A stretch of 36,916 nucleotides of DNA from Chryseobacterium gleum. GTDB lineage: Bacteria > Bacteroidota > Bacteroidia > Flavobacteriales_F > PHOS-HE28. The notes under the pieces are model-generated. The model saw only the letters and a list, made by a program, of their open reading frames with translations. It ran no database searches and was not told the origin of the DNA. The stretch covers positions 1 through 36,916 of the forward strand of contig CAMCAZ010000036.1 in NCBI GenBank assembly GCA_945872795.1, given 5' to 3'. This document shows positions 16,955-29,118 of the stretch, one piece after another (the stretch's first letter is position 1; every line of letters starts with the position of its first letter). A program made the position numbers and the translations under genes.

Positions 16955-17317
16955 TCAGGTGTCATTTAGGATCATCGCGAGGTCGTCTGGCAGCGCCAAC
17001 GAATCCAGCGCAGGCACATTGGCACCGCCGGTGTTTCCGATCGGCACCGTTCCTACGAAGCTCTTCACACCACCAAAGACCAGTCGAGGCAATTGCCCGA
17101 TGATCTCGCGCGTGTTCTTGGTGCGGAGGCCGAACTTCAGCATGCGCCAGTGAACGGCATTGTGTTCGCGCGGCCAACGTTGGCCGAGAATATGCGCGCG
17201 TTCCAGGTGGTACCATTCAAGGCGCAGGTCGCCGATGACCCGCGCTTGCTCGCTCTTGTTCAGTTCGGCCAAGTAGTGGGGCCGGATCTTGGAGGGCATG
17301 GTCCAGTGCAACTTCAT
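16955..17317 (-). CDS. DUF3703 family protein, last gene of the metal-efflux operon
   Basis: A 120-residue soluble protein of the DUF3703 family. The family pattern is visible: WYHLERAHILGQRWPREH, then VHWRMLKFG, and the terminal VPIGNTGGANVPAL segment followed by LPDDLAMIL. DUF3703 genes are often found next to heavy-metal efflux genes, as here, 29 bases after the P-type ATPase gene; its biochemical role is unknown. No signal peptide is seen, so it should be cytoplasmic. The start at MKLHWTMPSK was chosen because the longer frame overlaps the ATPase end with an unlikely Arg-rich leader; MPSKIRPHY six codons later is also possible. Confidence 0.78.
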   Translation of the reverse strand: MKLHWTMPSKIRPHYLAELNKSEQARVIGDLRLEWYHLERAHILGQRWPREHNAVHWRMLKFGLRTKNTREIIGQLPRLVFGGVKSFVGTVPIGNTGGANVPALDSLALPDDLAMILNDT

Positions 17318-17346
17318 GGGGTCGTTGTGTGTTGTTCTATATGCGC

Positions 17347-19248
17347 TCACCGCATTCTGCTCGCGTTCAGGATCGCCAGCAGCGCTACGCCCACATCGGC
17401 GAAGACGGCTTCCCATAGCGTGGCCAAACCGCCCGCACCCAGCACCAGCACAATAGCCTTCACCCCGAAAGCGAGCACGATGTTCTGTGTGACCACCCGC
17501 TTGGTGGCCTTGCCGATGCGGATGGCCTCAGCGATGCTGCTCGGCTTGTCGTTCTGCAAGACCACATCGGCCGTCTCGATCGCCACATCGCTGCCAAGCC
17601 CGCCCATGGCGATGCCCACATCACTGAGGGCCAGCACCGGGGCGTCGTTGATGCCGTCGCCAACGAAGGCCACCACGGCAGTGGGGTCCTTTTTCGCTTC
17701 CTGCATTCGGGTCACCTTGTCCTCCGGGAGCAGATCACCGAAGGCCTTGGTGATGCCGAGCGTCGCGGCGACGCGTTGCGTGATGGCGGTCTTGTCGCCG
17801 CTGAGCATTACGATCTCGCGGATGCCTTGGGCCTTCAACAAGCTGATCGTCTCGTTCGCATCGTCCTTGATTTTGTCGGCAACGGTGAGGTAACCCGCGT
17901 ACCCACCGCCGATGGCACACAACACGATGGTGTCTTCGATCGCATCCACTTCCGCAGGGTATGCTACATTGAACTTCTTCAGTAAGCGCGCGTTGCCCAC
18001 CAGCACTTCCTGGCCAGCCACTGTGCCGCGCATACCGTGCGCGCTGATCTCTTCCACATTTGTGGCCTCGCCCACCGCATCGCCCTGTGGATGTTTCAGC
18101 ACCGCTTGCGCGATCGGGTGCGTGCTGTGTGTCTCCATCGCTTTCACCACGCCGAGCAGGCGGCCCACGGCCATGCCCGCAGCGGGTTTCACCTCCTGCA
18201 CGGCGAACACGCCTTCGGTGAGCGTGCCGGTCTTGTCCATCACGATGGTGTTCACCTTGGTGAGCACGTCGAGATAGTTGCCGCCCTTCAGCAGGATGCC
18301 TTTACGGCTTGCCGCGCCGATGCCGCCGAAGTAGCCCAACGGAATACTGATCACCAAGGCGCACGGGCACGAGATCACGAGGAAGATCAGCGCGCGGTAC
18401 AGCCAGGTGTTGAACACGTACGGTTCTACGATGAGCAAGGGCACCAAAACGATGCCCACGGCCAACGCCACCACGATAGGTGTGTAGATCCGCGCGAAGC
18501 GGCGGATGAAGAGTTCCGTTGGCGATTTGCTCTTCGCGGCGTTCTGCACAAGATCGAGGATGCGCGCGAGGCTGCTTTCACCGAAGGGCTTGGTCACTTC
18601 CATGTCCACCACCTTGTCCGTGGCGATCATGCCGGCGAGCACCGGAGCTTCCTTCACGATGGTGCGCGGCACGCTCTCGCCGGTGAGGGCAGCAGTATCG
18701 AAGGAGGCCTGGTCGCTAAGGAGTTTGCCGTCCAGGGGCACACGATCGCCCACGCGGATGCGGATGATGTCACCGACTTTCACCTCGGCGGCGGGCGTTT
18801 CCACCGGGACACCATCACGCATCACGTTCGCGGTATCGGGCCGTACATCGAGCAGCGCTTGAATGTTGCGCTTGGCGCGGTCCACAGCGGCGTCCTGGAA
18901 CAATTCGCCCACGGCGTAGAAGAGCATCACGGCCACGCCTTCGGGATATTCCTGGATGAAGAACGCGCCGATGGTGGCGAGGCTCATGAGGAAGAATTCG
19001 CTGAAGACATCACGCTTTGCGATCGCCTTGATCGCTTTCACCAGCACGGGAAGGCCCACGGGCAGGTACGCCGCGAGGTACCAGGCGAGCCGCTTCCATT
19101 CCGGTTGGAAGAACTTCGGTGCAAGCTGGTCGATGGCAATGCCGCCAAGGAGCAGGACGAAGGAGGCGATGGCGGGCAGGTAGGCGCGCCATGCACTGAT
19201 GCTTGGTTCCTGGGCGGGTGTGCCAGCGTGATCGTGGTCGGAGCTCAT
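17347..19248 (-). CDS. Heavy-metal-translocating P-type ATPase (P1B, ZntA/CadA-like)
   Basis: A 633-residue inner-membrane pump that would export divalent metal cations at the cost of ATP. It has the full P1B set: TGES in the actuator domain, the intramembrane metal site SCPCALVIS (C294-P295-C296), the phosphorylated Asp in DKTGTLT (D338), the HP dipeptide (THPIAQ) and GDGINDAPVLA. Instead of an N-terminal metal-binding ferredoxin-like domain it has only a short His stretch (SSDHDHAG), which is unusual for a ZntA-type pump but common in compact forms. The CPC class covers both Zn/Cd/Pb and Cu pumps; the operon, with a CzcA-type RND pump, favours Zn/Co/Cd. It starts 10 bases after the upstream gene. 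Confidence 0.92.
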   Translation of the reverse strand: MSSDHDHAGTPAQEPSISAWRAYLPAIASFVLLLGGIAIDQLAPKFFQPEWKRLAWYLAAYLPVGLPVLVKAIKAIAKRDVFSEFFLMSLATIGAFFIQEYPEGVAVMLFYAVGELFQDAAVDRAKRNIQALLDVRPDTANVMRDGVPVETPAAEVKVGDIIRIRVGDRVPLDGKLLSDQASFDTAALTGESVPRTIVKEAPVLAGMIATDKVVDMEVTKPFGESSLARILDLVQNAAKSKSPTELFIRRFARIYTPIVVALAVGIVLVPLLIVEPYVFNTWLYRALIFLVISCPCALVISIPLGYFGGIGAASRKGILLKGGNYLDVLTKVNTIVMDKTGTLTEGVFAVQEVKPAAGMAVGRLLGVVKAMETHSTHPIAQAVLKHPQGDAVGEATNVEEISAHGMRGTVAGQEVLVGNARLLKKFNVAYPAEVDAIEDTIVLCAIGGGYAGYLTVADKIKDDANETISLLKAQGIREIVMLSGDKTAITQRVAATLGITKAFGDLLPEDKVTRMQEAKKDPTAVVAFVGDGINDAPVLALSDVGIAMGGLGSDVAIETADVVLQNDKPSSIAEAIRIGKATKRVVTQNIVLAFGVKAIVLVLGAGGLATLWEAVFADVGVALLAILNASRMR

Positions 19249-19258
19249 GGTGTTTGGA

Positions 19259-19816
19259 TCAGAAGGTTGGACCGTTACTGCGGGAAAGCCGGTACATGCC
19301 CCACCAGGCGCAGGGCGCAAGAACCACTACACTAACCATGCCGGGGAAGTAGTCGTACGGCTGATCCTCGAACAAGGGCAGTGCGAAGTGCGCGAGTTCC
19401 GTGATGCCCATGGCAGCGAAGAAGGTCCAGGCCAGGTAGTAGCCGAAGGCGTACCCACGCTTCACCAGAGCGGGAACGGCGAGCCAAGCACCAACGGACA
19501 GCAGGATCAGCAGGATGACAGGGACGGAATCGATCTCCGGCACTGGTGTGCCCGTAATGGACGCCAGTCGATCGAAGAAACCGTACACCTTCTCTTCGAC
19601 GCGGTGGAGCAGGAAGAGCGCGAAGGCGATCCAGAAGGGGACACGAATGGCCTCAAAGGGTACGGTCGTGTGTACAAGCATCCAGAGCAGGAAACCACCC
19701 ATGAAGCCAGAGGTGAAGACCAAGGCGGTCCAGATGCCGAACGCGGCATAGCCCAAGGCCAGGATCGCCACGGTGAAAAGGAACGCTGCCGGGACCGAGG
19801 ACCTTCTATAGTTCAT
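19259..19816 (-). CDS. Multi-pass membrane protein, HXXEE-like
   Basis: A 185-residue protein with about five hydrophobic segments (FLFTVAILALGYAAFGIW, FTSGFMGGFLLWMLVH, FWIAFALFLLH, VILLILLSVGAWLAV, YYLAWTFFAAM), hence an inner-membrane protein. After the third segment lies HRVEEKVYGFF, which has the H-x-x-E-E pattern that names the HXXEE family, and later ELAHF adds another polar membrane motif. Such His/Glu clusters could bind metal; the family's function is not known. It is separated by 10 bases on each side from the P-type ATPase and the 219-residue gene, so it belongs to the metal operon. The family call is moderate. Confidence 0.65.
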   Translation of the reverse strand: MNYRRSSVPAAFLFTVAILALGYAAFGIWTALVFTSGFMGGFLLWMLVHTTVPFEAIRVPFWIAFALFLLHRVEEKVYGFFDRLASITGTPVPEIDSVPVILLILLSVGAWLAVPALVKRGYAFGYYLAWTFFAAMGITELAHFALPLFEDQPYDYFPGMVSVVVLAPCAWWGMYRLSRSNGPTF

Positions 19817-19826
19817 GGGTCTGTTG

Positions 19827-20486
19827 TTAAAGCTCTCCTTCGTGATGCCCTTCCAACTTCTCGTGATCGAGCAGTTCGGCTTTGTTCATGATCAGCGCCT
19901 GCATGATGAGCTTCCATTGGTCCTTGTGCTCTGCCAATTCGCTGATGGGCCGATCGCCAGCTTGCCTGCCCTCCTCAGCAAGGTCGGCGTGGATCCGTTC
20001 CAGCATGGCCGCACCCTGGCCCGCTTGGATCGCGGACCTGGTGGCTTCGGCAAGCAACACGAACTCTTCGTGGTGCGCGCTCTGATGGCCGCTGGTGTCC
20101 AACATGGTCTTGACCGCCTCATACTTCGCACGCCATTCGCTTGCCGAGGCTTGTTGCCTCGCATCCGTACCCGCCCCATCGTGGTGACCAAGATGATCGA
20201 ACAGCAGCCACCCGGCCACACCCAAGCCGAGCACGGTTGGCACGAGCACCATCCAGCGCTTCTTGATCCAGTCCAGTGCGCCCGGACCTGTCTTTGCGCT
20301 GGCAGGCTTCGGAACGTCCACCGCCTTGCGACCCAACACGAACGCCGACCAAGCCTTCTCCAAACGCTGCCGCTCCGGCGATCCCGCTTTCAGCGAGAGC
20401 ATCTTCCACTGGTACTGGCCGTCCGGGTCCTTCCCGTTCACGTCGATGCCGAATTCGGCGAGTACGGCTTTGGGGTCGATGGTCAT
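19827..20486 (-). CDS. Single-span membrane protein of unknown function in the metal operon
   Basis: A 219-residue protein not assigned to a family. The first 70 residues look cytoplasmic (FGIDVNGKDPDGQYQWKML, then a helix with PERQRLEKAWSAFVLGRK). One transmembrane helix follows at about 77-98 (WMVLVPTVLGLGVAGWLLF), immediately followed by HLGHHDGAG. The rest is a helical, probably periplasmic domain with scattered histidines (SGHQSAHHEEF, AEHKDQW) and the ending HHEGEL. Membrane topology plus His clusters suggests a metal-sensing or metal-buffering part of the efflux system, but this is inference from context. Gaps are 33 bases to the upstream gene and 10 to the downstream one. Confidence 0.7.
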   Translation of the reverse strand: MTIDPKAVLAEFGIDVNGKDPDGQYQWKMLSLKAGSPERQRLEKAWSAFVLGRKAVDVPKPASAKTGPGALDWIKKRWMVLVPTVLGLGVAGWLLFDHLGHHDGAGTDARQQASASEWRAKYEAVKTMLDTSGHQSAHHEEFVLLAEATRSAIQAGQGAAMLERIHADLAEEGRQAGDRPISELAEHKDQWKLIMQALIMNKAELLDHEKLEGHHEGEL

Positions 20487-20519
20487 GAGTGCGAGCGGGG
20501 ATGAACCAACCGAGGGTCT

Positions 20520-20966
20520 TCAGTGCTGGTGTCCGTCCGTTGGACTGTGCTGCTCCACCGGCTGCGGAACTTCCCGCGGGCCGGAGGTGAACTGCACGCT
20601 TACGAAGCCGCTGGGCAGCTTGATGCTGGCAACAACGGTAAAGCCATACGGGCTGTTGAGCGCGGCACGCAGATAGCCTTTCTTGTCCGGTACCATTTCG
20701 GGGTTGGCCGTAGTGCGGTTGTTGAACTGGATGTAGGCCGTGCCGGTCAAGCCGTCCACTGGTAGCGTGTTGCCCAGTGTATCCAGCAGGTAGAAGCGTG
20801 CTTCGTCCCCGGCCGCGACCATTTCTATGTAGTGCGTACCTGCATCACCAAGGATGCCTCCGTGAGGAGCTTTAGGCATTTGGTCCTGGGCGGAAACCAA
20901 AGCGCTGAATGTAAGTGCGGTGCCCGCCAAAGCGATACGGAACTTGGTATGTATGCGCATGTTCAT
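20520..20966 (-). CDS. Secreted His-tailed protein of the metal operon
   Basis: A 148-residue protein with a signal peptide (FRIALAGTALTFSALVSAQ). The mature part starts with KAPHGGILGDAGTHYIEMV, a His-Gly-Gly opening also seen in periplasmic metal-binding regions of efflux systems, and continues as a compact beta-rich domain (ARFYLLDTLGNTLPV, TAYIQFNNR, GYLRAALNSPYGF). The last residues are HSPTDGHQH, almost the same tail as the preceding lipoprotein. A periplasmic metal-binding or delivery role is inferred. The start at 20966 (MNMRIHTK) gives a clean signal peptide; the longer open frame upstream is the reverse of the His-rich lipoprotein region and is not credible. Confidence 0.75.
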   Translation of the reverse strand: MNMRIHTKFRIALAGTALTFSALVSAQDQMPKAPHGGILGDAGTHYIEMVAAGDEARFYLLDTLGNTLPVDGLTGTAYIQFNNRTTANPEMVPDKKGYLRAALNSPYGFTVVASIKLPSGFVSVQFTSGPREVPQPVEQHSPTDGHQH

Positions 20967-21024
20967 GGGGAGTTTCGCACTACTGCTCGGCAGAACAAGA
21001 CCCGCCGGGCAGTGTGCGGGTTCA

Positions 21025-21264
21025 TCAATGCTGATGTCCGTCTTCGTGGCTGTGACCGGCGGTGGTGTCGTGCGCGGCTTCATCATGCGCATGGCCATCG
21101 TCGTGGTTGTGGCCGTCCTTCTCATCGTGGGCTTTGGTAGCATCACGAACATCGCCATCGGTATGGGGGGTTCCGTCCTCATGTTTGGGCGTATCGGTAC
21201 CGGCGGGTTGGCCGCAAGCGAAGAGCAAGGTGGCGAGGGCAAGAGGTGCGAGCAGGCGTTTCAT
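21025..21264 (-). CDS. Histidine-rich lipoprotein
   Basis: A 79-residue lipoprotein. The signal peptide ends in a lipobox (LLFAC, Cys17), so the mature protein should be lipid-anchored facing the periplasm. Nearly all the rest is built of short His/Asp/Glu/Gly runs (KHEDGTPHTDGD, KDGHNHDDGHAHDEAAHD, GHSHEDGHQH), with no folded domain visible. It is therefore likely a disordered metal-chelating tether. It sits between the membrane fusion protein gene (45 bases) and the His-tailed secreted protein gene (58 bases). Low-complexity coding makes the other frames of this stretch look open, but only this frame has a start, a signal peptide and a family-like context. Confidence 0.75.
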   Translation of the reverse strand: MKRLLAPLALATLLFACGQPAGTDTPKHEDGTPHTDGDVRDATKAHDEKDGHNHDDGHAHDEAAHDTTAGHSHEDGHQH

Positions 21265-21309
21265 TGGATCTTGGGGTTTGAGGTTTCAGTTTCGTTTGGA
21301 TCAAGCGGA

Positions 21310-22764
21310 TCAATGTTCGTGTCCACTGCTGGTGTTCATCATCGCGATCAGGTAGTAGGCGCCGCCAACCGCCACTTCGGCGTTGGGTGGTACGGCCTGC
21401 AGAAAGGTCACCGCCGTGTAGGGGCCGTCTGTGGTTCCACGCTTCACCTCGATGCGTTGGAAGGTCATGCTGCCCGCGGCCGCATCATGGTCGTGGCCTT
21501 CGCCTTCGGTGTGGCCCGTGCCCTTCTCCTTGCCATGGTCGTGGCCATCTCCTTCCTTGTGTTCGCCCTCTGCCTCTTCGCCGTGATCGTGGCCATGGTC
21601 CTCACCTTTGGCATGCGCGGCCTTGTTCTCCTTCGCGTGGTCGTGCGCTTCGCCTTCGGTGTGCTTGTGCGCCGGTTCTTCCTTATGCGCGGGCTCTTCC
21701 TCATGCCCGTGCTCTTCCTCACCTTCCGTCCTTATGAACACGAAGTCCTTGCCTTCCATGCTCACAATGGCCTCGGTGAGCACGGCCGTTGTAGTTGCGT
21801 TGCCGACATCGATGCGTGCGGTTACCCCCATGCCGTGGATGAGACCCATCTTTTCGCCCGTGATCTCGGCGTGCACAGGGATGGTCTTCGTTTCGCTCTC
21901 GAAGGAACTGCCGATCGCGAATACCTCGGCCGTGTAATTCTTGCCGGGCAGGTTGGTGAGGCTGATGTCGATCTGCTGACCGGCCTTCACTTTGGCGATA
22001 TCCTGTTCGTACAGGAAGAGGTCCACATGGAGCTTGCTGTTGTTCACCACGCGGAACATGGTGGCATCACCACTCACCTTGCTGCCCACGTTCACGGCAA
22101 TGTGCGCCACGGTACCATCGATGGGGCTCACGATGTTACCGGTGGAGCGTATGCCGTCGGCGTTGAGTTTCTCCGGGTCGATATTGATCAGGCGCAACTG
22201 TTCTGCATTGGCATTCATACTGGCACGTAGTGAGGCATGCTCGGCGGTGGCCTGTTGCAGGGTCTTTTGCGCGCTCACATTGGCACCGGCCAGTTCAGTC
22301 TGGCGGTCCAGGTCGTTCTTGGCAAAGACCAGTCGCGCCTTGGCATCAAGGTAATCGCGTTGGAGGTCGATGATCGATGGGTCCGTGATCGAAGCAAGGG
22401 CCTGCCCTTTCTTCACATGGTCTCCTTCTTGTACCAACACTTCGCGTACCGTACCGCCAAGTGCAGCCGTTACATCGGCGATGTTCTGCGGGGGCACTTT
22501 CAAAAAGCCGGTCGCTTTCAATGCGGTGGTAAGGTCCTTCATTTCCACCACGCCAAGCTTGCCTTCTATGGCGGCGAACTGTTGCGGTGTTACGGTAACG
22601 GTGCTGCCACCGCCATGCCCTTCCTCTTCTGCGTGGCCTTGACCTTCTTCTTCGGTGGCCGCGCCGCCACCACAGGCGACGAACAAAAGTGTGATAAGAA
22701 GGAGGCCCAAACTGTGGGTCAGATGTGCAATGGCACGATCGATCTGCTGTGATCTCATGTTCAT
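21310..22764 (-). CDS. RND efflux membrane fusion lipoprotein with a His-rich insert (CzcB/CusB-like)
   Basis: A 484-residue periplasmic adaptor that links the RND pump to the outer-membrane channel. It starts with a lipoprotein signal (LLFVAC, Cys31), then a short Glu/His stretch, and then the usual adaptor parts: a biotinyl-lipoyl half (VPPQNIADVTAALGGTV, VQEGDHVKKGQALASI), an alpha-hairpin (DLQRDYLDAKARLVFAKN), the second lipoyl half (IVSPIDGTVAHIAVNVGSKV) and beta-barrel (VDLFLYEQDIAKVKAGQ). Between the barrel and the last strands lies a stretch of about 80 residues (FIRTEGEEEHGHEEE onward to GHDHDAAAG) packed with His, Glu, Lys and Asp. The protein ends SSGHEH. The insert is far beyond the ordinary adaptor fold and would make it a metal-loading adaptor. 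The stop is 6 bases from the pump gene's partner side, so expression is coupled. Confidence 0.9.
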   Translation of the reverse strand: MNMRSQQIDRAIAHLTHSLGLLLITLLFVACGGGAATEEEGQGHAEEEGHGGGSTVTVTPQQFAAIEGKLGVVEMKDLTTALKATGFLKVPPQNIADVTAALGGTVREVLVQEGDHVKKGQALASITDPSIIDLQRDYLDAKARLVFAKNDLDRQTELAGANVSAQKTLQQATAEHASLRASMNANAEQLRLINIDPEKLNADGIRSTGNIVSPIDGTVAHIAVNVGSKVSGDATMFRVVNNSKLHVDLFLYEQDIAKVKAGQQIDISLTNLPGKNYTAEVFAIGSSFESETKTIPVHAEITGEKMGLIHGMGVTARIDVGNATTTAVLTEAIVSMEGKDFVFIRTEGEEEHGHEEEPAHKEEPAHKHTEGEAHDHAKENKAAHAKGEDHGHDHGEEAEGEHKEGDGHDHGKEKGTGHTEGEGHDHDAAAGSMTFQRIEVKRGTTDGPYTAVTFLQAVPPNAEVAVGGAYYLIAMMNTSSGHEH

Positions 22765-22770
22765 GGAAGG

Positions 22771-27093
<4,323 letters not shown>

Positions 27094-27197
27094 GAGGAAT
27101 TGACTTCGATGTGGAACGAAATGGAAAACGCCCGCGAAAGCGGACAGGCCCGTGCCGATGGCACAGGCGGATGTCGTCCACCTAAAGGCGGACTAGA

Positions 27198-27545
27198 TCA
27201 AGCCTTAGGAGGGTTCCACTTGGAACCGGAGAAAGCGGCAAGTGCGCCTTCGTCAACGACGATCGCTGCGGGGCGATCGATCATAGGTACGCTCAAGACC
27301 ACCGGGTGTGGATCCATTGCGAAGCCAATGAATGCGAAGGCCGTGCAGGTGCCATGCTCATCGCAGCCGAAGGGGTCGTGGTCGCCGTGTTCGTCGTGGT
27401 GGTGGCCGGTCTCTTCGTCGTGGTGGCCCAGATCGGTGTGGTGCTCCACCCAATGCACCACGGTGGCTGGCACATGCGCCCACTCGTGCAGGTCCAATAC
27501 GCTGAAGGCGTAGAGGGCGAGGGTGAGGGCGAATAGGGGTCGCAT
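27198..27545 (-). CDS. Small His-rich anchored protein, first gene of the metal operon
   Basis: A 115-residue protein. The N-terminus is a hydrophobic segment (MRPLFALTLALYAFSVLDLH) that acts as signal peptide or anchor. A His-rich centre follows (HEWAHVPATVVHWVEHHTD, GHHDEETGHHHDEHGDHD) with two cysteines in FGCDEHGTC, then a hydrophobic stretch and a C-terminal tail. Similar short His-rich proteins often head metal-efflux operons in this phylum, but the family is not characterised. The ATG at 27545 is preceded 6 bases upstream by a strong promoter-like box (CAAAAGTA on the plus strand). The gap to the RND pump gene is 104 bases. Confidence 0.7.
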   Translation of the reverse strand: MRPLFALTLALYAFSVLDLHEWAHVPATVVHWVEHHTDLGHHDEETGHHHDEHGDHDPFGCDEHGTCTAFAFIGFAMDPHPVVLSVPMIDRPAAIVVDEGALAAFSGSKWNPPKA

Positions 27546-27550
27546 CGGGA

Positions 27551-27558
27551 CAAAAGTA
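27551..27558 (-). promoter_or_regulatory. Candidate -7 promoter box (TACTTTTG) of the metal-efflux operon
   Basis: On the minus strand TACTTTTG is an exact TAnnTTTG match, six bases before the first ATG of a nine-gene operon that runs down to 16955. The very short distance implies a leader of almost no length. No regulator gene is seen nearby on either strand. Confidence 0.5.
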
Positions 27559-27589
27559 GGCTTTAAACGTTGTACGATAGCGCTTGGGT

Positions 27590-27789
27590 TATGCGTGAGC
27601 GGGCGAAGCGGCAGCCCGGCGCAGGCATGGCCTTGCGGATGCGAGCAACGAGGAGGCACGACGAAGGAGTGACCCCGGAGTGCCGCAACCGCTGGCCCTG
27701 ACAAGTCCGGCTACAGCGCAGCACGCGACCCGGCTGCATTTGAGCCGGGGCACGCCCAACCCTTCGACAAGCTCAGGGCGGGCATACCC
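27590..27789. other. Non-coding repeat-rich stretch before the broken mutase copy
   Basis: No credible gene was found. It contains the hairpin CCCGGCT-gcatttg-AGCCGGG (27729-27749), a palindromic CCCTTCGACAAGCTCAGGG (27760-27778), and a GC-rich part with CGAGCAACGAGGAGG and CACGACGAAGG that resembles wording inside the insertion at 28097-28289. Homology to icmF begins right after it. Confidence 0.5.
27760..27778. repeat. REP-like palindrome, variant 1
   Basis: CCCTTCGACAAGCTCAGGG (reverse complement CCCTGAGCTTGTCGAAGGG) is a palindromic repeat wording common in many bacterial genomes. It marks the left edge of the second mutase copy. Confidence 0.65.
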
Positions 27790-29044
27790 ACCAGGCGCAG
27801 AACAACGATCTTCAGCACCGAGTTCGCGCTGCGGTTGATGGGCGACGTGCAGCAGTACTTCATCGACAAAAAGGTCCGCAACTTCTACAGCGTCAGCATC
27901 AGCGGCTACCACATCGCAGAGGCCGGTGCCAACCCCATCTCGCAGCTCGCCTTCACGCTGGCCAACGGCTTCACCTACGTGGAGTACTACCTCAGCCGGG
28001 GCATGGACATCAACGCCTTCGCGCCCAACCTGAGCTTCTTCTTCAGCAACGGCATGGACCCCGAGTACGCTGTGATGGGCTGCGTGGCGCGCCGCCGGGG
28101 TGCCTCGGAGTTCGCCGGGCAGATGCCATGAGTGACGATCGTTCGGCCAGACGAGGCGCGACGAAGGGAGGCTACCCATAGGTAGCTGACCGAGGAAGCA
28201 ACGAATTATGGGCGAGCGAGCGGCGCTCACCCGAAGGGCAGCGGCTTCGCCGCAGTGGCGCTAAACCGGCGGACTTCGTGGCACCCACAGGGCCAAGGCG
28301 CTCAAGCATCGCTACGGCGCCGACGAGCGCAGCCAGATGCTCAAGTACCACATCCAGACCAGCGGCCGTAGCCTGCATGCGCAGGAGATCGACTTCAACG
28401 ACATCCGCACCACGCTGCAGGCGCTCTACGCCATCTACGACAACTGCAACAGCCTGCACACCAACGCCTACGACGAGGCCATCACCACGCCCACCGAGGA
28501 AAGCGTGCGCCGCGCCATGGCCATCCAGCTCATCATCAACAAGGAGCTTGGCCTGGCCAAGAACGAGAATCCGCTGCAAGGCTCCTTCATCATCGAAGAG
28601 CTCACCGACCTGGTGGAAGAAGCCGTGCTCACCGAGTTCGATCGCATCACCGAACGCGGCGGCGTGCTCGGCGCCATGGAGACCATGTACCAGCGGAGCC
28701 GCATCCAGGAGGAAAGCCTCTACTACGAAACGCTGAAGCACACCGGCGAATACCCGATCATCGGCGTCAACACCTTCCTCAGCAGCAAGGGTTCACCCAC
28801 GGTATTGCCCAAGGAAGTGATCCGCGCCACCGAGGAGGAGAAGGAAGCGCAGATCCTCACCGTGGACAACGTGCAGCAGGCCTACGCCGAGGAAGGCAAG
28901 GCGGCGCTGCGGAAACTGCAGGAGGCGGCCATTAGAAATGAAAACATGTTTGCTGTCCTCATGGAAGCAACTAAGTACTGTAGCCTCGGTCAGTTGACGG
29001 CCGCCATGTTCGAGGTCGGAGGACAGTACAGAAGGAATATGTGA
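27790..29044 (+). pseudogene. Broken second copy of the IcmF-type mutase C-terminal half
   Basis: Sequence from 27790 to 28096 and from 28290 to 29044 matches icmF 15826-16891 closely, with a stretch of over 100 bases identical (around [19 protein letters not shown]). The first part is shifted near its start (the codons for NTCI are altered) and lacks any start. A 193-base insertion then breaks the frame with a TGA, and the last 235 codons are open again to [10 protein letters not shown]. The B12-binding, GTPase and front mutase parts are missing. In the last 34 codons the protein is the same as in icmF while many third positions differ, so this copy was under selection before it was damaged. 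The open C-terminal fragment alone cannot bind cofactor and is unlikely to be active. Confidence 0.85.
28097..28289. mobile_element. 193-bp insertion inside the broken mutase copy
   Basis: Aligned to icmF, the gene is interrupted between the codons for ARR and WAK. The inserted DNA has no coding potential. It holds the hairpins GCTACC-CATA-GGTAGC (28171-28186) and GCGGC-TTC-GCCGC (28241-28253). It ends where icmF homology resumes at GGGCCAAGGCG. No terminal inverted repeats or target duplication could be made out, so its class is unknown. Confidence 0.6.
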
Positions 29045-29053
29045 TGAGGAGTA

Positions 29054-29074
29054 TGCTGAGCGAAGCGAAGTCCC
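29054..29074. repeat. REP-like palindrome, variant 2
   Basis: TGCTGAGCGAAGCGAAGTCCC lies 10 bases beyond the stop of the broken mutase copy. It shares the TGAGC...CGAAG core with the repeats at 27760 and 29184. Confidence 0.55.
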
Positions 29075-29118
29075 GCCGTAGAGACCGTAGTCGAGGAACG
29101 AGGCGTACGGACTCTAAA

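Noticed and set aside
21465-21722. Possible CRISPR-like or satellite DNA in the His-rich adaptor region
   Set aside because: The repetition comes from His/Glu/Asp/Lys codons in a coding insert; there is no constant repeat with regular spacers.
20920-22230. 436-codon plus-strand frame rich in hydrophobic residues, resembling a membrane protein
   Set aside because: It is the reverse of the His-rich lipoprotein and adaptor genes; His codons read backwards give Val/Met-like hydrophobic runs.
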